Source of the DNA: Stakelama pacifica
GTDB taxonomy: Bacteria; Pseudomonadota; Alphaproteobacteria; Sphingomonadales; Sphingomonadaceae
Length of the DNA: 64,000 nt
Reading direction: 5' to 3'
Assembly (NCBI RefSeq): GCF_004361835.1
Contig: NZ_SNWD01000010.1
Span: 1-64,000, forward strand
The position numbers and the translations under genes were made by a program. Of the stretch, positions 43,728-51,068 are shown piece by piece (within the stretch, counting starts at the first letter, position 1; each line of letters begins with the position of its first letter). A model generated the notes under the pieces. The model was not told where the DNA came from. It worked only from the letters and a program-made list of their open reading frames with translations, and did not search any database.

Positions 43728-43756
43728 CTATCACAGACGCTGTGCGTTTGGGCGGT

Positions 43757-44587
43757 TCAGCCCTTTTTGCGGAAATGCAGGATACCCCAGGTGAGCTTGC
43801 CGGCATCGGCACCCTTCACCCAATGGCTCAGCCCTTCGAGCATCCGGTTCACCCAGGCATCGCCGGCATCGACATCGCCGCGCCGGGCATCCAGTTCCTC
43901 GGCGACTCGCGCATAATGGTTGCGCAGTTCGATCGAGCGATCCTCAATTTCGACCTCTTCGAAGCCCAGCCGCGCAAGCTCACGCCGATAAAAGCCGAAC
44001 GAGGCGAGATTGGGCAGGTGAATGCGGTCGTAAATCGGCTGCAAATCGCCTTCATCGGTCAGGTCGTCGGCCTGCATCGGATCAGTGAAGATGAAATGCC
44101 CGCCCGGGCGAAGCACGCGCGCCACTTCCTCCAGCACCGCGACCCGGTCGGGCGCGTGCAGGATCGCATCCTGGCTCCATGCTGCATCGAACCGTTCATC
44201 ACCGAACGGCAGATCGTCGAACGATCCGTCCACCACCTCGATACGATCCGAAAGCCCGGCTGCCCGCGTCATCTCCCGGTTGCGGTCATTCTCGACGATT
44301 GCGACGTTGAGGCAGGTGACATGCGCGCCATGCTGTGACGCCATCACCCGCGCCGCACCGCCATAGCCCGACCCGATATCGAGCAGCGATTTGCCGTTCA
44401 CATCGCCGAGTAACTGCGCCATGCGGTCGACCGTCGTCCGGCTGGCCGTGCGGATATCGCTGGTATTTTCGTAGATGCCGACATGAATATCCTCACCACC
44501 CCATATGGTGTTGTAGAAATTGTCGGCCTCATCGCTGTCATAATAATCGCGCGCCGTCGCGACGCCCTGATCAGTCTTCGTCGCCAT
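43757..44587 (-). CDS. SAM-dependent methyltransferase, probable sarcosine/dimethylglycine N-methyltransferase
   Basis: The 276-residue class I methyltransferase has the SAM site 'LLDIGSGYGGAARVMA' (about 66-81), 'SFDDLPFGDERFDAAWSQD' and 'VLRPGGHFIFTDPMQ'. The N-terminus 'ARDYYDSDEADNFYNTIWGGEDIHVGIYE' (about 12-40; key words YYDSDEAD, IWGGEDIHVG) is the recognisable start of sarcosine/dimethylglycine methyltransferases, which carry out the last steps glycine to sarcosine to dimethylglycine to glycine betaine. It overlaps the upstream glycine/sarcosine methyltransferase gene by 17 bases in another frame. Together they make the osmoprotectant glycine betaine using three SAM. Confidence 0.88.
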   Translation of the reverse strand: MATKTDQGVATARDYYDSDEADNFYNTIWGGEDIHVGIYENTSDIRTASRTTVDRMAQLLGDVNGKSLLDIGSGYGGAARVMASQHGAHVTCLNVAIVENDRNREMTRAAGLSDRIEVVDGSFDDLPFGDERFDAAWSQDAILHAPDRVAVLEEVARVLRPGGHFIFTDPMQADDLTDEGDLQPIYDRIHLPNLASFGFYRRELARLGFEEVEIEDRSIELRNHYARVAEELDARRGDVDAGDAWVNRMLEGLSHWVKGADAGKLTWGILHFRKKG

Positions 44588-45404
44588 AGCTCTTCTCCGC
44601 TACATGAATGAAGAAATCGGGATTTGCTTCCTCGCCTTCTTCAAGGAAATCTCCATAGCTGTGGATCTGCTGAAAGCCCGCCTCACGCAGCAGCCCGCGC
44701 GTATAATCCTTGCGCAGCGGGAACATGTTGAGGTTATGCTTCGACCCGTCGGGAAAGGTATATTCGAAGCGGGCGAGTCCGTCGTCGACATGGACCGGCT
44801 CTGCGCTGACCTTGTCCCCGCAATAATAATATTTGTGCTTCGTCGAAAAACCATCGTCGAGAATGGTGTCGTAATTGCGCTGGTCGATAATCAGGATGCC
44901 GTCATGTTTGAGCGCGGCATAAAATTCGGCGAGCGCGCGGCGGCGATCGGCCTCATCGAACAAATGGGTGAAGCTGTTGCCGAGGCAGATGACCGCATCG
45001 AATTTGCCATGGACATCGCGGTTGAGCCAGCGCCAGTCGGCATGAACGGTTTTAAGGACGACGTCATTATCGACCCCGTTCTTAAATGCCTTTGCCAGCA
45101 TTTCGGCGGAGCCGTCGGCAGAAAAAACGTCGAATCCGGCCTTTAAGAGCTGTACCGAATGAAATCCGGTGCCGGTCGCCACGTCGAGCACGCTGGTTTT
45201 CCCGCGCGCCTTCAACACGTCGATGAAGAAACGCCCCTCGCTTTTGGCGCGCTGTTCCCAATCGATCAGCTCGTCCCATTTCTCGACGAACCCGCGAACA
45301 TATTCGGTCGTATATTTGCCCGACTGACGGACGGCGGTCGGGTCGTCACCATAATCCTGACGATCGTCAGGCGCGAAGACGCGCGGCTTGGTCTCAGTGG
45401 TCAT
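44571..45404 (-). CDS. SAM-dependent methyltransferase, probable glycine/sarcosine N-methyltransferase
   Basis: The 277-residue enzyme starts the glycine methylation route to betaine. It shows 'YGDDPTAVRQSGKYTTEYV' (about 18-36), 'FVEKWDELIDWEQRA', the SAM loop 'SVLDVATGTGFHSVQLL' and 'DAVICLGNSFTHL', matching known halophile glycine/sarcosine methyltransferases. GAGGGAGCC lies before ATG 45404. It is the first of the two-gene operon; a terminator-like hairpin follows the second gene. Betaine made this way protects against salt and drought. Confidence 0.9.
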   Translation of the reverse strand: MTTETKPRVFAPDDRQDYGDDPTAVRQSGKYTTEYVRGFVEKWDELIDWEQRAKSEGRFFIDVLKARGKTSVLDVATGTGFHSVQLLKAGFDVFSADGSAEMLAKAFKNGVDNDVVLKTVHADWRWLNRDVHGKFDAVICLGNSFTHLFDEADRRRALAEFYAALKHDGILIIDQRNYDTILDDGFSTKHKYYYCGDKVSAEPVHVDDGLARFEYTFPDGSKHNLNMFPLRKDYTRGLLREAGFQQIHSYGDFLEEGEEANPDFFIHVAEKSYGDED

Positions 45405-45764
45405 AGGCTCCCTCTTATGTTGGGGCCGAAACGAAAGCGGTATGCGGACGGATCGTAGGTCTGCCGGGATGGCAGGGCGGCCCCGCGGAAAAGATACGCT
45501 GGAGCATAGTAGAACAGATAGTCAGTTCGGTTACAACGAAAGCGTGCTTATTCTTCTGACGCAGCGCCAGGAGGAAGGCCGCGAAGGGCAGGGCCGGACG
45601 GCTATATTGTCGCAGGTCGCGCCTGATCGGATGGGCAATTTGTCGATCGGCGATGCGGCGCGCCTGTAATCCGCTATGCCGCCCTTTAAAACAATCGCTG
45701 CACAGGACGGCTGCTTGTTCCCGGTTGACGGCCACACCCGGCAACCCTAGGGAAATCGCCGTTC
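45405..45764. other. Intergenic region between betaine operon and tRNA-Thr
   Basis: 360 bases with no supported gene. It holds the promoter of the methyltransferase operon (minus) and of tRNA-Thr (plus). A long minus-strand frame here (45415-45831) is partly the antisense of the tRNA and is not credible. I looked for a SAM or SAH riboswitch fold in front of the methyltransferase gene and saw none. Confidence 0.5.
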
Positions 45765-45840
45765 GCCGGTTTAGCTCAGTTGGTAGAGCAGCGGTTTTGT
45801 AAACCGAAGGTCGCGGGTTCGAATCCTGCAACCGGCACCA
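45765..45840 (+). tRNA. tRNA-Thr (TGT)
   Basis: 76 bases with encoded CCA. The acceptor stem GCCGGTT pairs with AACCGGC, the D-arm is TAGCTCAGTTGGTAGAGCA, the anticodon loop TTTGTAA gives TGT, and the T-arm GGGTTCGAATCC is normal. Confidence 0.96.
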
Positions 45841-45856
45841 GCTTTTCGTCCGAACC

Positions 45857-46204
45857 TTATGCCGCCACCGATGCCGGGATCAGCCGGTTGAGCGTTGTCG
45901 GGCCGAGCGGCTGGACAAATTGCGCGCCATATTTTCCCGCCTCGCGCCAGCGGATGCGCGCGGCGAGCATATGGCCGTCGCATATCACCACGATCCGGGT
46001 ATCGTCGGGCAGATCGGCATCGCAATGCACGCACATGCCCGTGTGCGACAGATTGAGCAGATGGCAGCGATATTCCCCGCTGGTGGTGCGAAGTGTCGCG
46101 GGCTGGAACACCTTGTGACGATAGGCGCGTTCGCGCTCCGCGGGAGCGACGCCAGATACTGGTTTTTGCAAGATTTTTTCCGAACAGGCTGGTGTTTTGC
46201 GCAT
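45857..46204 (-). CDS. PilZ-domain protein (c-di-GMP-binding type)
   Basis: The 115-residue cytosolic protein has a basic entry 'AERERAYRHKVFQPATLR' (Arg-rich loop in front of the first strand) and 'LLNLSHTGMCVHCD', the second PilZ signature (N/D-x-S-x-x-G). The typical end 'ARIRWREAGKYGAQF' follows. It would bind cyclic di-GMP, though the first motif is not a perfect RxxxR, so binding is less sure. The start at ATG 46204 is the first Met before the domain; the open frame continues upstream over the 3' end of the next gene. Cysteine-containing strand near 'CVHCD' is unremarkable for the family. Confidence 0.75.
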   Translation of the reverse strand: MRKTPACSEKILQKPVSGVAPAERERAYRHKVFQPATLRTTSGEYRCHLLNLSHTGMCVHCDADLPDDTRIVVICDGHMLAARIRWREAGKYGAQFVQPLGPTTLNRLIPASVAA

Positions 46205-46275
46205 CAACCCGTGCGGCGGGGAGGCGTTCCCGCGCGGCGCTGCGATGCGATAGAACGTGCTGCGTTGCCGCCGGA

Positions 46276-47142
46276 TCAGACGACGCCGAAGGTCCAGCCT
46301 TCGCGGGTGGCGATGTCCTCGCTCAGCGGTGCGGGCGCCCAGAGGTCGGCGCGCGCCGCGTTGCGGCGCAGCCATGCCGCGGCAAGGATCGCGTCGGTCG
46401 CATGGTCGCTATAATGCGCGAGCGGATCGTGCGGGCGCGATCCCAATGCGGTGAGCGCCGTATCGAGCGCCGGACCGTCGCGAAACTTGCTCAATCCCTT
46501 GCGCAGGCCAGCCGCGCGTGCGGCGATAGCGGTGTAGATTTCGACAATGGCCGCGCCGCGCTCCGGCACCGGATCGAACGGCCACACCGGAACCGCATCG
46601 CCCAGATGGTGGAGCAGCCGCATGCCGGCAAAGCTCGCCTTCGCCACCTGCGCCGCCCCGATGGCGTCGTACACGGTCGAGGGCTTGCCGCCGCCGTTCG
46701 CGTTGAAATGCGCCTCGCACCGGCGGAAATGCATGAAGCGCGCTTTCACCCCGTCGGCCGCGCCGAGATAGAAATGGCGCCCCCGCCGCCGCTCCAGAAA
46801 GGACGCAGCGCCGAGGTCGGCATCGGGGCTGTCGGCGTCGACATAGCCCCAGAAGCGCCGCGCGGTATCGGGGGCCGCCTCACCGGGGAGATAGGCGCCG
46901 CGCTCGATATGCGGGGGCGCGAAGGAGAAATCGAAGCCAATCAGCGTCGGGCGCTCGGCTTCTTCGCGCAGCCATTCCAGAATCCCGGTGCGCGACCATG
47001 CCCGGCCCGGCGGGTGGATGAGGCGTGGCGCTGCATCGCCCGCTTCGCACAGCGCCAGCGCGATGCCGCGATGACTGCTGCCCTTCGCGCCCGACCAGTC
47101 GATCGCGGCGAAGCGAGTGAAATGTGTCGGGGCTGCGCTCAC
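46276..47142 (-). CDS. DUF429-like predicted RNase H-fold protein
   Basis: The 288-residue soluble protein begins 'FAAIDWSGAKGSSHRGIALAL' near residue 8-28 (key: AIDWSGAK), the first strand of an RNase H-like fold as in DUF429. A second acidic strand 'LIGFDFSFAPP' follows, and near the C-terminus 'HYSDHATDAILAAAWL', where the fold usually has its last Asp. The three acidic sites suggest a nuclease or phosphotransfer activity, but none is proven. The start is GTG 47142 in a GTGA overlap with the rarA stop, so it is probably co-translated with rarA. Confidence 0.65.
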   Translation of the reverse strand: MSAAPTHFTRFAAIDWSGAKGSSHRGIALALCEAGDAAPRLIHPPGRAWSRTGILEWLREEAERPTLIGFDFSFAPPHIERGAYLPGEAAPDTARRFWGYVDADSPDADLGAASFLERRRGRHFYLGAADGVKARFMHFRRCEAHFNANGGGKPSTVYDAIGAAQVAKASFAGMRLLHHLGDAVPVWPFDPVPERGAAIVEIYTAIAARAAGLRKGLSKFRDGPALDTALTALGSRPHDPLAHYSDHATDAILAAAWLRRNAARADLWAPAPLSEDIATREGWTFGVV

Positions 47143-48461
47143 TCCTGAGCGGCTCGGGCGCGCAATTCGTCCCAATAGGCAAGCCGCTCCGCGATGCGCT
47201 TTTCGAAACCGCGCGGCGTTGGTGCGTAATAGGTTTCGGGCGCCATTTCCTCTGGCCAGTAATTCGCGCCCGAAAACCCTTCCTCACGGTCATGGTCATA
47301 CGCGTAATTCTTGCCATAGCCGATATCCTTCATCAGCTTGGTCGGCGCGTTCAGGATATTGGGCGGCGGCATCAGCGATCCGGTAGCCTTGGCCGAGCGC
47401 CATGCCGCTTTCTGCGCCTTATAGGCTGCATTCGATTTGGGCGCAGTGGCGCAATACAGGCACGCCTGCACGATCGCGAGTTCGCCCTCGGGGGAGCCGA
47501 GAAAGTCATACGCCTCCTTGGCGGCGAGGCACTGGACCAGCGCGTTGGGATCGGCAAGGCCGATATCCTCGCTCGCAAAGCGCACGATCCGGCGCAGCAC
47601 ATAAAGCGGCTCCTCGCCCGCCACCAGCATCCGCGCGAGATAGTAAAGCGCCGCCTGCGGGTCCGATCCGCGCAGGCTCTTGTGGAGCGCGCTGATCAGG
47701 TTGTAATGGCCTTCGCGATCCTTGTCATACACCGCCATGCGCCGCTGAAGCAGCGCCGACAGCCCCGCGGGATCAAGCGGCGCGTCGAGGTTCACCGAAA
47801 ACAGCGTCTCCGCCTGATTGAGCAGGAAGCGCCCGTCGCCATCGGCGCTGGCGACCAGTGCGGCGCGCGCGTCTTCATCGAGGGGCAGGGGGCGCTCCTC
47901 GATTGCCTCGCCGCGTTTCAGCAGCGTGTCGAGCGCAGCAGCGTCGAGCCGGTGCAGGATCAGGACCTGCGCGCGCGAGAGCAGCGCAGCATTGAGTTCG
48001 AAGGAAGGGTTTTCGGTCGTCGCCCCGACGAGCGTGACCGTGCCGTCCTCGACATAGGGGAGGAAACCATCCTGCTGCGCCCGGTTGAAGCGGTGGATTT
48101 CATCCACGAACATCAGCGTGCGTTTGCCCAGCTTCGCATGATCGCGCGCTTCGGCAAAGACGCGCTTGAGGTCAGCCACGCCCGAAAATACTGCCGAGAT
48201 CGACGCGAAGCGCAGCCCCACCGCATCGGCGAGCAGCCGCGCAATCGTCGTTTTGCCCGTACCCGGCGGCCCCCACAGGATGATCGAGGACAATTTGCCC
48301 GCCGCGACCATCCGACCGATCGCGCCGTCCGGCCCGGTCAGATGTTCCTGCCCGACCACCTCGTCCAGCGTACGCGGGCGCAGCCGGTCGGCGAGCGGTG
48401 CGTCTTCCCGCACGGTTTCCCTGATTTCCTGCGGTTCGGTGCCGCCAAAAAGATCTGCCAT
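47139..48461 (-). CDS. rarA: Replication-associated recombination protein A (AAA+ ATPase)
   Basis: The 440-residue clamp-loader-like ATPase (RarA/MgsA) acts at stalled replication forks. It has 'LADRLRPRTLDEVVGQEHL' at the start (about 21-39), Walker A 'WGPPGTGKTT', Walker B 'LMFVDEIHRF', sensor 'GATTENPSFELN' and the C-terminal tetramerisation part with 'GSDPQAALYYLARMLVAGEEP'. I chose ATG 48461 (MADLFGG) although the frame stays open for 81 codons upstream, because that extension is antisense to the Gly/His-rich start of the PadR gene. The DUF429-like gene follows with overlap. Confidence 0.94.
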   Translation of the reverse strand: MADLFGGTEPQEIRETVREDAPLADRLRPRTLDEVVGQEHLTGPDGAIGRMVAAGKLSSIILWGPPGTGKTTIARLLADAVGLRFASISAVFSGVADLKRVFAEARDHAKLGKRTLMFVDEIHRFNRAQQDGFLPYVEDGTVTLVGATTENPSFELNAALLSRAQVLILHRLDAAALDTLLKRGEAIEERPLPLDEDARAALVASADGDGRFLLNQAETLFSVNLDAPLDPAGLSALLQRRMAVYDKDREGHYNLISALHKSLRGSDPQAALYYLARMLVAGEEPLYVLRRIVRFASEDIGLADPNALVQCLAAKEAYDFLGSPEGELAIVQACLYCATAPKSNAAYKAQKAAWRSAKATGSLMPPPNILNAPTKLMKDIGYGKNYAYDHDREEGFSGANYWPEEMAPETYYAPTPRGFEKRIAERLAYWDELRARAAQE

Positions 48462-48518
48462 CGCGCGCCAAGATAGGGGGGAACGAAAAAATTTGCAGCC
48501 GGGGATTGTGCGATCGCT

Positions 48519-48536
48519 TCTAAGATATATCTTAGA
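48519..48536. promoter_or_regulatory. Perfect 18-bp palindrome, likely PadR operator
   Basis: TCTAAGATATATCTTAGA is fully self-complementary. It is located 26 bases before the PadR start and 58 bases before rarA, between the two divergent genes. Genes for PadR/YqjI-type regulators are often autoregulated through such AT-rich palindromes. Confidence 0.7.
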
Positions 48537-48561
48537 GCCATCGAAAACAGATTCGGAAAGA

Positions 48562-49179
48562 ATGAAAATGCGTTTTGGGCGCGGATATGACAGCTGGACC
48601 GGTGGCTTCGGCCATGGGCATGAGGGCATGGGACATGATGGCATGGGGCGCGGCGGCATGGGCCGTCGCGGCATGGGGCACGGCCCCGGCCATGGTCGCG
48701 GCATGGGGCGCGGCGGACGCGGTAAGCGGATGTTCGACAGCGGCGAGCTTCGCCTTGTCGTGCTCGCGCTGATCGCCGAACAGCCGCGCCATGGCTATGA
48801 TGTGATCCGGGAGATCGAGGAACGGACCGGCGGCGCCTATGCCCCCAGTCCGGGGGTCGTCTATCCGACCATCACCCTGCTCGCCGAGATGGACCTGATC
48901 GCCGAGCAGGAAAGCGAAGGCGCGAAGAAAATCTATGGCCTTACCGATGCCGGCGCGGCGCATCTCAAAGAGCAGGAAGAACAGGTCGCGGCGCTGATGG
49001 AACGGCTGCGCGCGATCGCCAGCGTGCTTGCCAGAACCGATGGCGGGCCGGTGCGCCGGGCGATGGGCAATTTGCGCACCGTTCTGCAACAGCGGCTCTC
49101 CGCCGATGTGGCCGACGAAACGCTGCACGATGTCGCGGAGATCATCGACGAGGCGGCGCGCAAGATCGAACGGCTGTGA
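48562..49179 (+). CDS. PadR-family regulator with His/Gly/Met-rich metal-binding N-terminus (YqjI-like)
   Basis: The 205-residue protein starts with about 55 residues rich in Gly, His, Met and Arg (for example GHGHEGMGHDGMGRGG), followed by a PadR winged helix (about 57-135: 'FDSGELRLVVLALIAEQPRHGY', 'GGAYAPSPGVVYPTITLL' and 'KKIYGLTDAGAAHL') and a C-terminal dimer helix. The layout and sequence agree with YqjI of E. coli, which represses in a nickel/iron-dependent manner. Here a Met-rich flavour could also suit copper or nickel. The 18-bp palindrome upstream is the probable operator. A DUF2218 gene follows, 71 bases on. Confidence 0.9.
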   Translation: MKMRFGRGYDSWTGGFGHGHEGMGHDGMGRGGMGRRGMGHGPGHGRGMGRGGRGKRMFDSGELRLVVLALIAEQPRHGYDVIREIEERTGGAYAPSPGVVYPTITLLAEMDLIAEQESEGAKKIYGLTDAGAAHLKEQEEQVAALMERLRAIASVLARTDGGPVRRAMGNLRTVLQQRLSADVADETLHDVAEIIDEAARKIERL

Positions 49180-49250
49180 CCCGGCTCGACCTGTTACGGC
49201 GGCGGCACGGTATCGCGCCTCCGCCTTTGTGTGAAGAAAAGGAAATGCTT

Positions 49251-49568
49251 ATGAACAGCGCGATTGCCCGCGTCCCCACCGACCATGCCAGCCGCTATCT
49301 TCAGCAGCTGTGCAAACATTGGTCGCATAATCTGAAAGTCGAATTCACCCCCGACCATGGCACGGTCGTCTTTCCCAAAGATGCGCGCGGTGCCGAATGG
49401 AGCGCTGACGGTCTCGCCACCTTCGATGCCGAGGCGGATGCGCTGATCGTCCGGATCGATGCCAGCAGCGAAGCGCATCTCGACGCGCTGAAGGGCGTGC
49501 TGGCCAGCCATATCGACCGTTTCGCGCATCGCGAAGCGCCGCTCGATTATCCCTGGCAACCGGTGTAA
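49251..49568 (+). CDS. DUF2218 domain protein
   Basis: The 105-residue protein covers the whole DUF2218 domain ('VPTDHASRYLQQLCKHWSHNL', 'GTVVFPKDARGAEWSADGLATF', 'HIDRFAHREAPLDYPWQ'). DUF2218 is known mostly from bacteria with siderophore-interacting proteins, sometimes in the same operon, so a role in iron or metal homeostasis is a fair guess. The start is ATG 49251, seven bases after AAGGA; an ATG six bases earlier overlaps that signal. It lies downstream of the YqjI-like regulator in the same direction and is likely part of its regulon. Confidence 0.85.
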   Translation: MNSAIARVPTDHASRYLQQLCKHWSHNLKVEFTPDHGTVVFPKDARGAEWSADGLATFDAEADALIVRIDASSEAHLDALKGVLASHIDRFAHREAPLDYPWQPV

Positions 49569-49578
49569 CGGGTGCGGT

Positions 49579-50718
49579 TCAGCGCGCCAGCTGCAGATAA
49601 TGGTGCAGCACGGTCTCGTTGATCCGCTCCCATTCGAACCCCTGCGCAACGGCGTGGCCGGCGCCCCCGGCCGCGCGGCGCAGCGCGGGATTGTCGACCA
49701 GCTCGCCGATGCGTTCGGCATAAGCAGCGACATTGCGCGGTTCGACCAGAAAGCCGGTCACCCCGTCGCGCACCAGATCCATCGCCCCGGTGGCGCGCGC
49801 CGCGACCACCGGCACTCCCGCCGCCATCGCCTCCAGCGTCACATTGCCGAAGGTTTCGGTGACCGAGGGATTGAAGAAAATATCCATGGAAGCAACCGCG
49901 CGGCCCAGATCCTCGCCGGTCTGAAACCCGGCGAACACCGCTTCGGGAACGCGTTCGGCGAACCAGTCGCGCGCCGGGCCTTCGCCGATCACCAGCACTT
50001 TGTGCGGCGTACCGCGTGTCTTTAGCGCCGCGATCACGTCGGCGAAGATGTCGAGCCCCTTTTCGAGCACCAGTCGGCCCAGAAAGCCCACCGCAACCTC
50101 GCCATCGCCGATCCCCAGCGCGCGCCGCCATTCGAGCGAACGACGCGCCGGATTGAAGCGGTCGTGATTGACCCCGCGCGACCAGATGGCGATGGGCGTT
50201 TTCACGCCCCATCCGGCGACGATATCGGCGATCGACTGGCCCGGCACCAGCACCTGATCGGCGCGATCATAGAATCGGCGCGACAGGCGGATGGCGAGCG
50301 GTTCCAGCGCGGTGAGATGATAATAGCGCGGATAGGTTTCGAACCGGGTATGAAGCGAAGCGACCGAAGCGATCCCGTGCTTCCTTGCCCAGCTGAGCGC
50401 GCGATGGCCGAGAATTTCGGGCGCGGATACATGCACGATATTGGGTGCGAACTCGGCGAGATCTTCCCTGATCCGGCGCGGCAGGCCGATCGCCATCTTA
50501 TATTCGCTGCGCCCGCCGGGCAGTGACAAAGCGGGGACGCCGATCAGATCGCCGGTCGGTTCGAACGCCGGATTCTCGACCGTCGGCGAATAGACGCGCA
50601 ACCTCACCCCGCGCGCGAGCAGGTGGCCGGCGAGCGAGTTGAGTGCCTGATTCGCGCCGTCGCGGGTATAGTTATAGTTCCCGCTGAACAGCGCCACGCG
50701 AAGATCGTTCGGCTGCAT
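49579..50718 (-). CDS. GT4-family glycosyltransferase (GT-B fold)
   Basis: The 379-residue protein has an N-terminal acceptor domain ('VALFSGNYNYTRDGANQALNSL' early) and a C-terminal nucleotide-sugar domain with 'VGFLGRLVLEKGLDIFADVI' and the E-x7-E motif area 'PSVTETFGNVTLEAMAAGVPVVA'. These belong to the GT4 retaining glycosyltransferases. The acceptor is unknown; lipid (SqdX-like) or polysaccharide roles are possible. I chose ATG 50718; the frame is open 24 codons further. It stands alone, convergent with the DUF2218 gene. Confidence 0.87.
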   Translation of the reverse strand: MQPNDLRVALFSGNYNYTRDGANQALNSLAGHLLARGVRLRVYSPTVENPAFEPTGDLIGVPALSLPGGRSEYKMAIGLPRRIREDLAEFAPNIVHVSAPEILGHRALSWARKHGIASVASLHTRFETYPRYYHLTALEPLAIRLSRRFYDRADQVLVPGQSIADIVAGWGVKTPIAIWSRGVNHDRFNPARRSLEWRRALGIGDGEVAVGFLGRLVLEKGLDIFADVIAALKTRGTPHKVLVIGEGPARDWFAERVPEAVFAGFQTGEDLGRAVASMDIFFNPSVTETFGNVTLEAMAAGVPVVAARATGAMDLVRDGVTGFLVEPRNVAAYAERIGELVDNPALRRAAGGAGHAVAQGFEWERINETVLHHYLQLAR

Positions 50719-50811
50719 CGTGCGAGCCTTTAGCCCCTGTTTTGTCGGAAGGCCATCGGAACGAAGCATTTCCCGCCGGGGTTTGTTCACGCACTTTGAT
50801 GGAGACGGGCA

Positions 50812-51030
50812 ATGTCGAACAAATTTCGCGAAGGCCAGAAGGTCAAATGGAACTGGGGCAATGGCGAAGGCACGGGTAAGGTCGAGGAACGCTTCGAACG
50901 CCGCGTCCAGCGGACGTTCAAGGGTTCCAGAATCGTCAAAAACGGCACCGAAGACAATCCCGCTTATGTCATCGAACAGGAGGATGGCGATAAGGTATTG
51001 AAGCGCGGCAGCGAACTTAGCGCGGCCTGA
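50812..51030 (+). CDS. DUF2945 (hypervirulence-associated TUDOR-like) small protein
   Basis: The 72-residue basic protein reads 'FREGQKVKWNWGNGEGTGKV' at the start, followed by 'YVIEQEDGDKVLKRGSEL', the SH3/TUDOR-like fold of DUF2945. GGAGACGGG is seen before ATG. The family has no proven biochemical activity. It sits 38 bases before radA in the same direction. Confidence 0.88.
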   Translation: MSNKFREGQKVKWNWGNGEGTGKVEERFERRVQRTFKGSRIVKNGTEDNPAYVIEQEDGDKVLKRGSELSAA

Positions 51031-51068
51031 TATTCCCTTTTCGTTCCGCCTGCGCTAAGCCGCGCGGC

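Noticed and set aside
45405..45560. Possible SAM/SAH riboswitch before the methyltransferase operon
   Set aside because: No conserved riboswitch core or stable multi-stem fold could be made out by eye.
45415..45831. A 138-codon minus-strand frame starting MQDSNPRPSVYKTAALPTEL
   Set aside because: Its first residues are the antisense translation of tRNA-Thr, a well-known false call.
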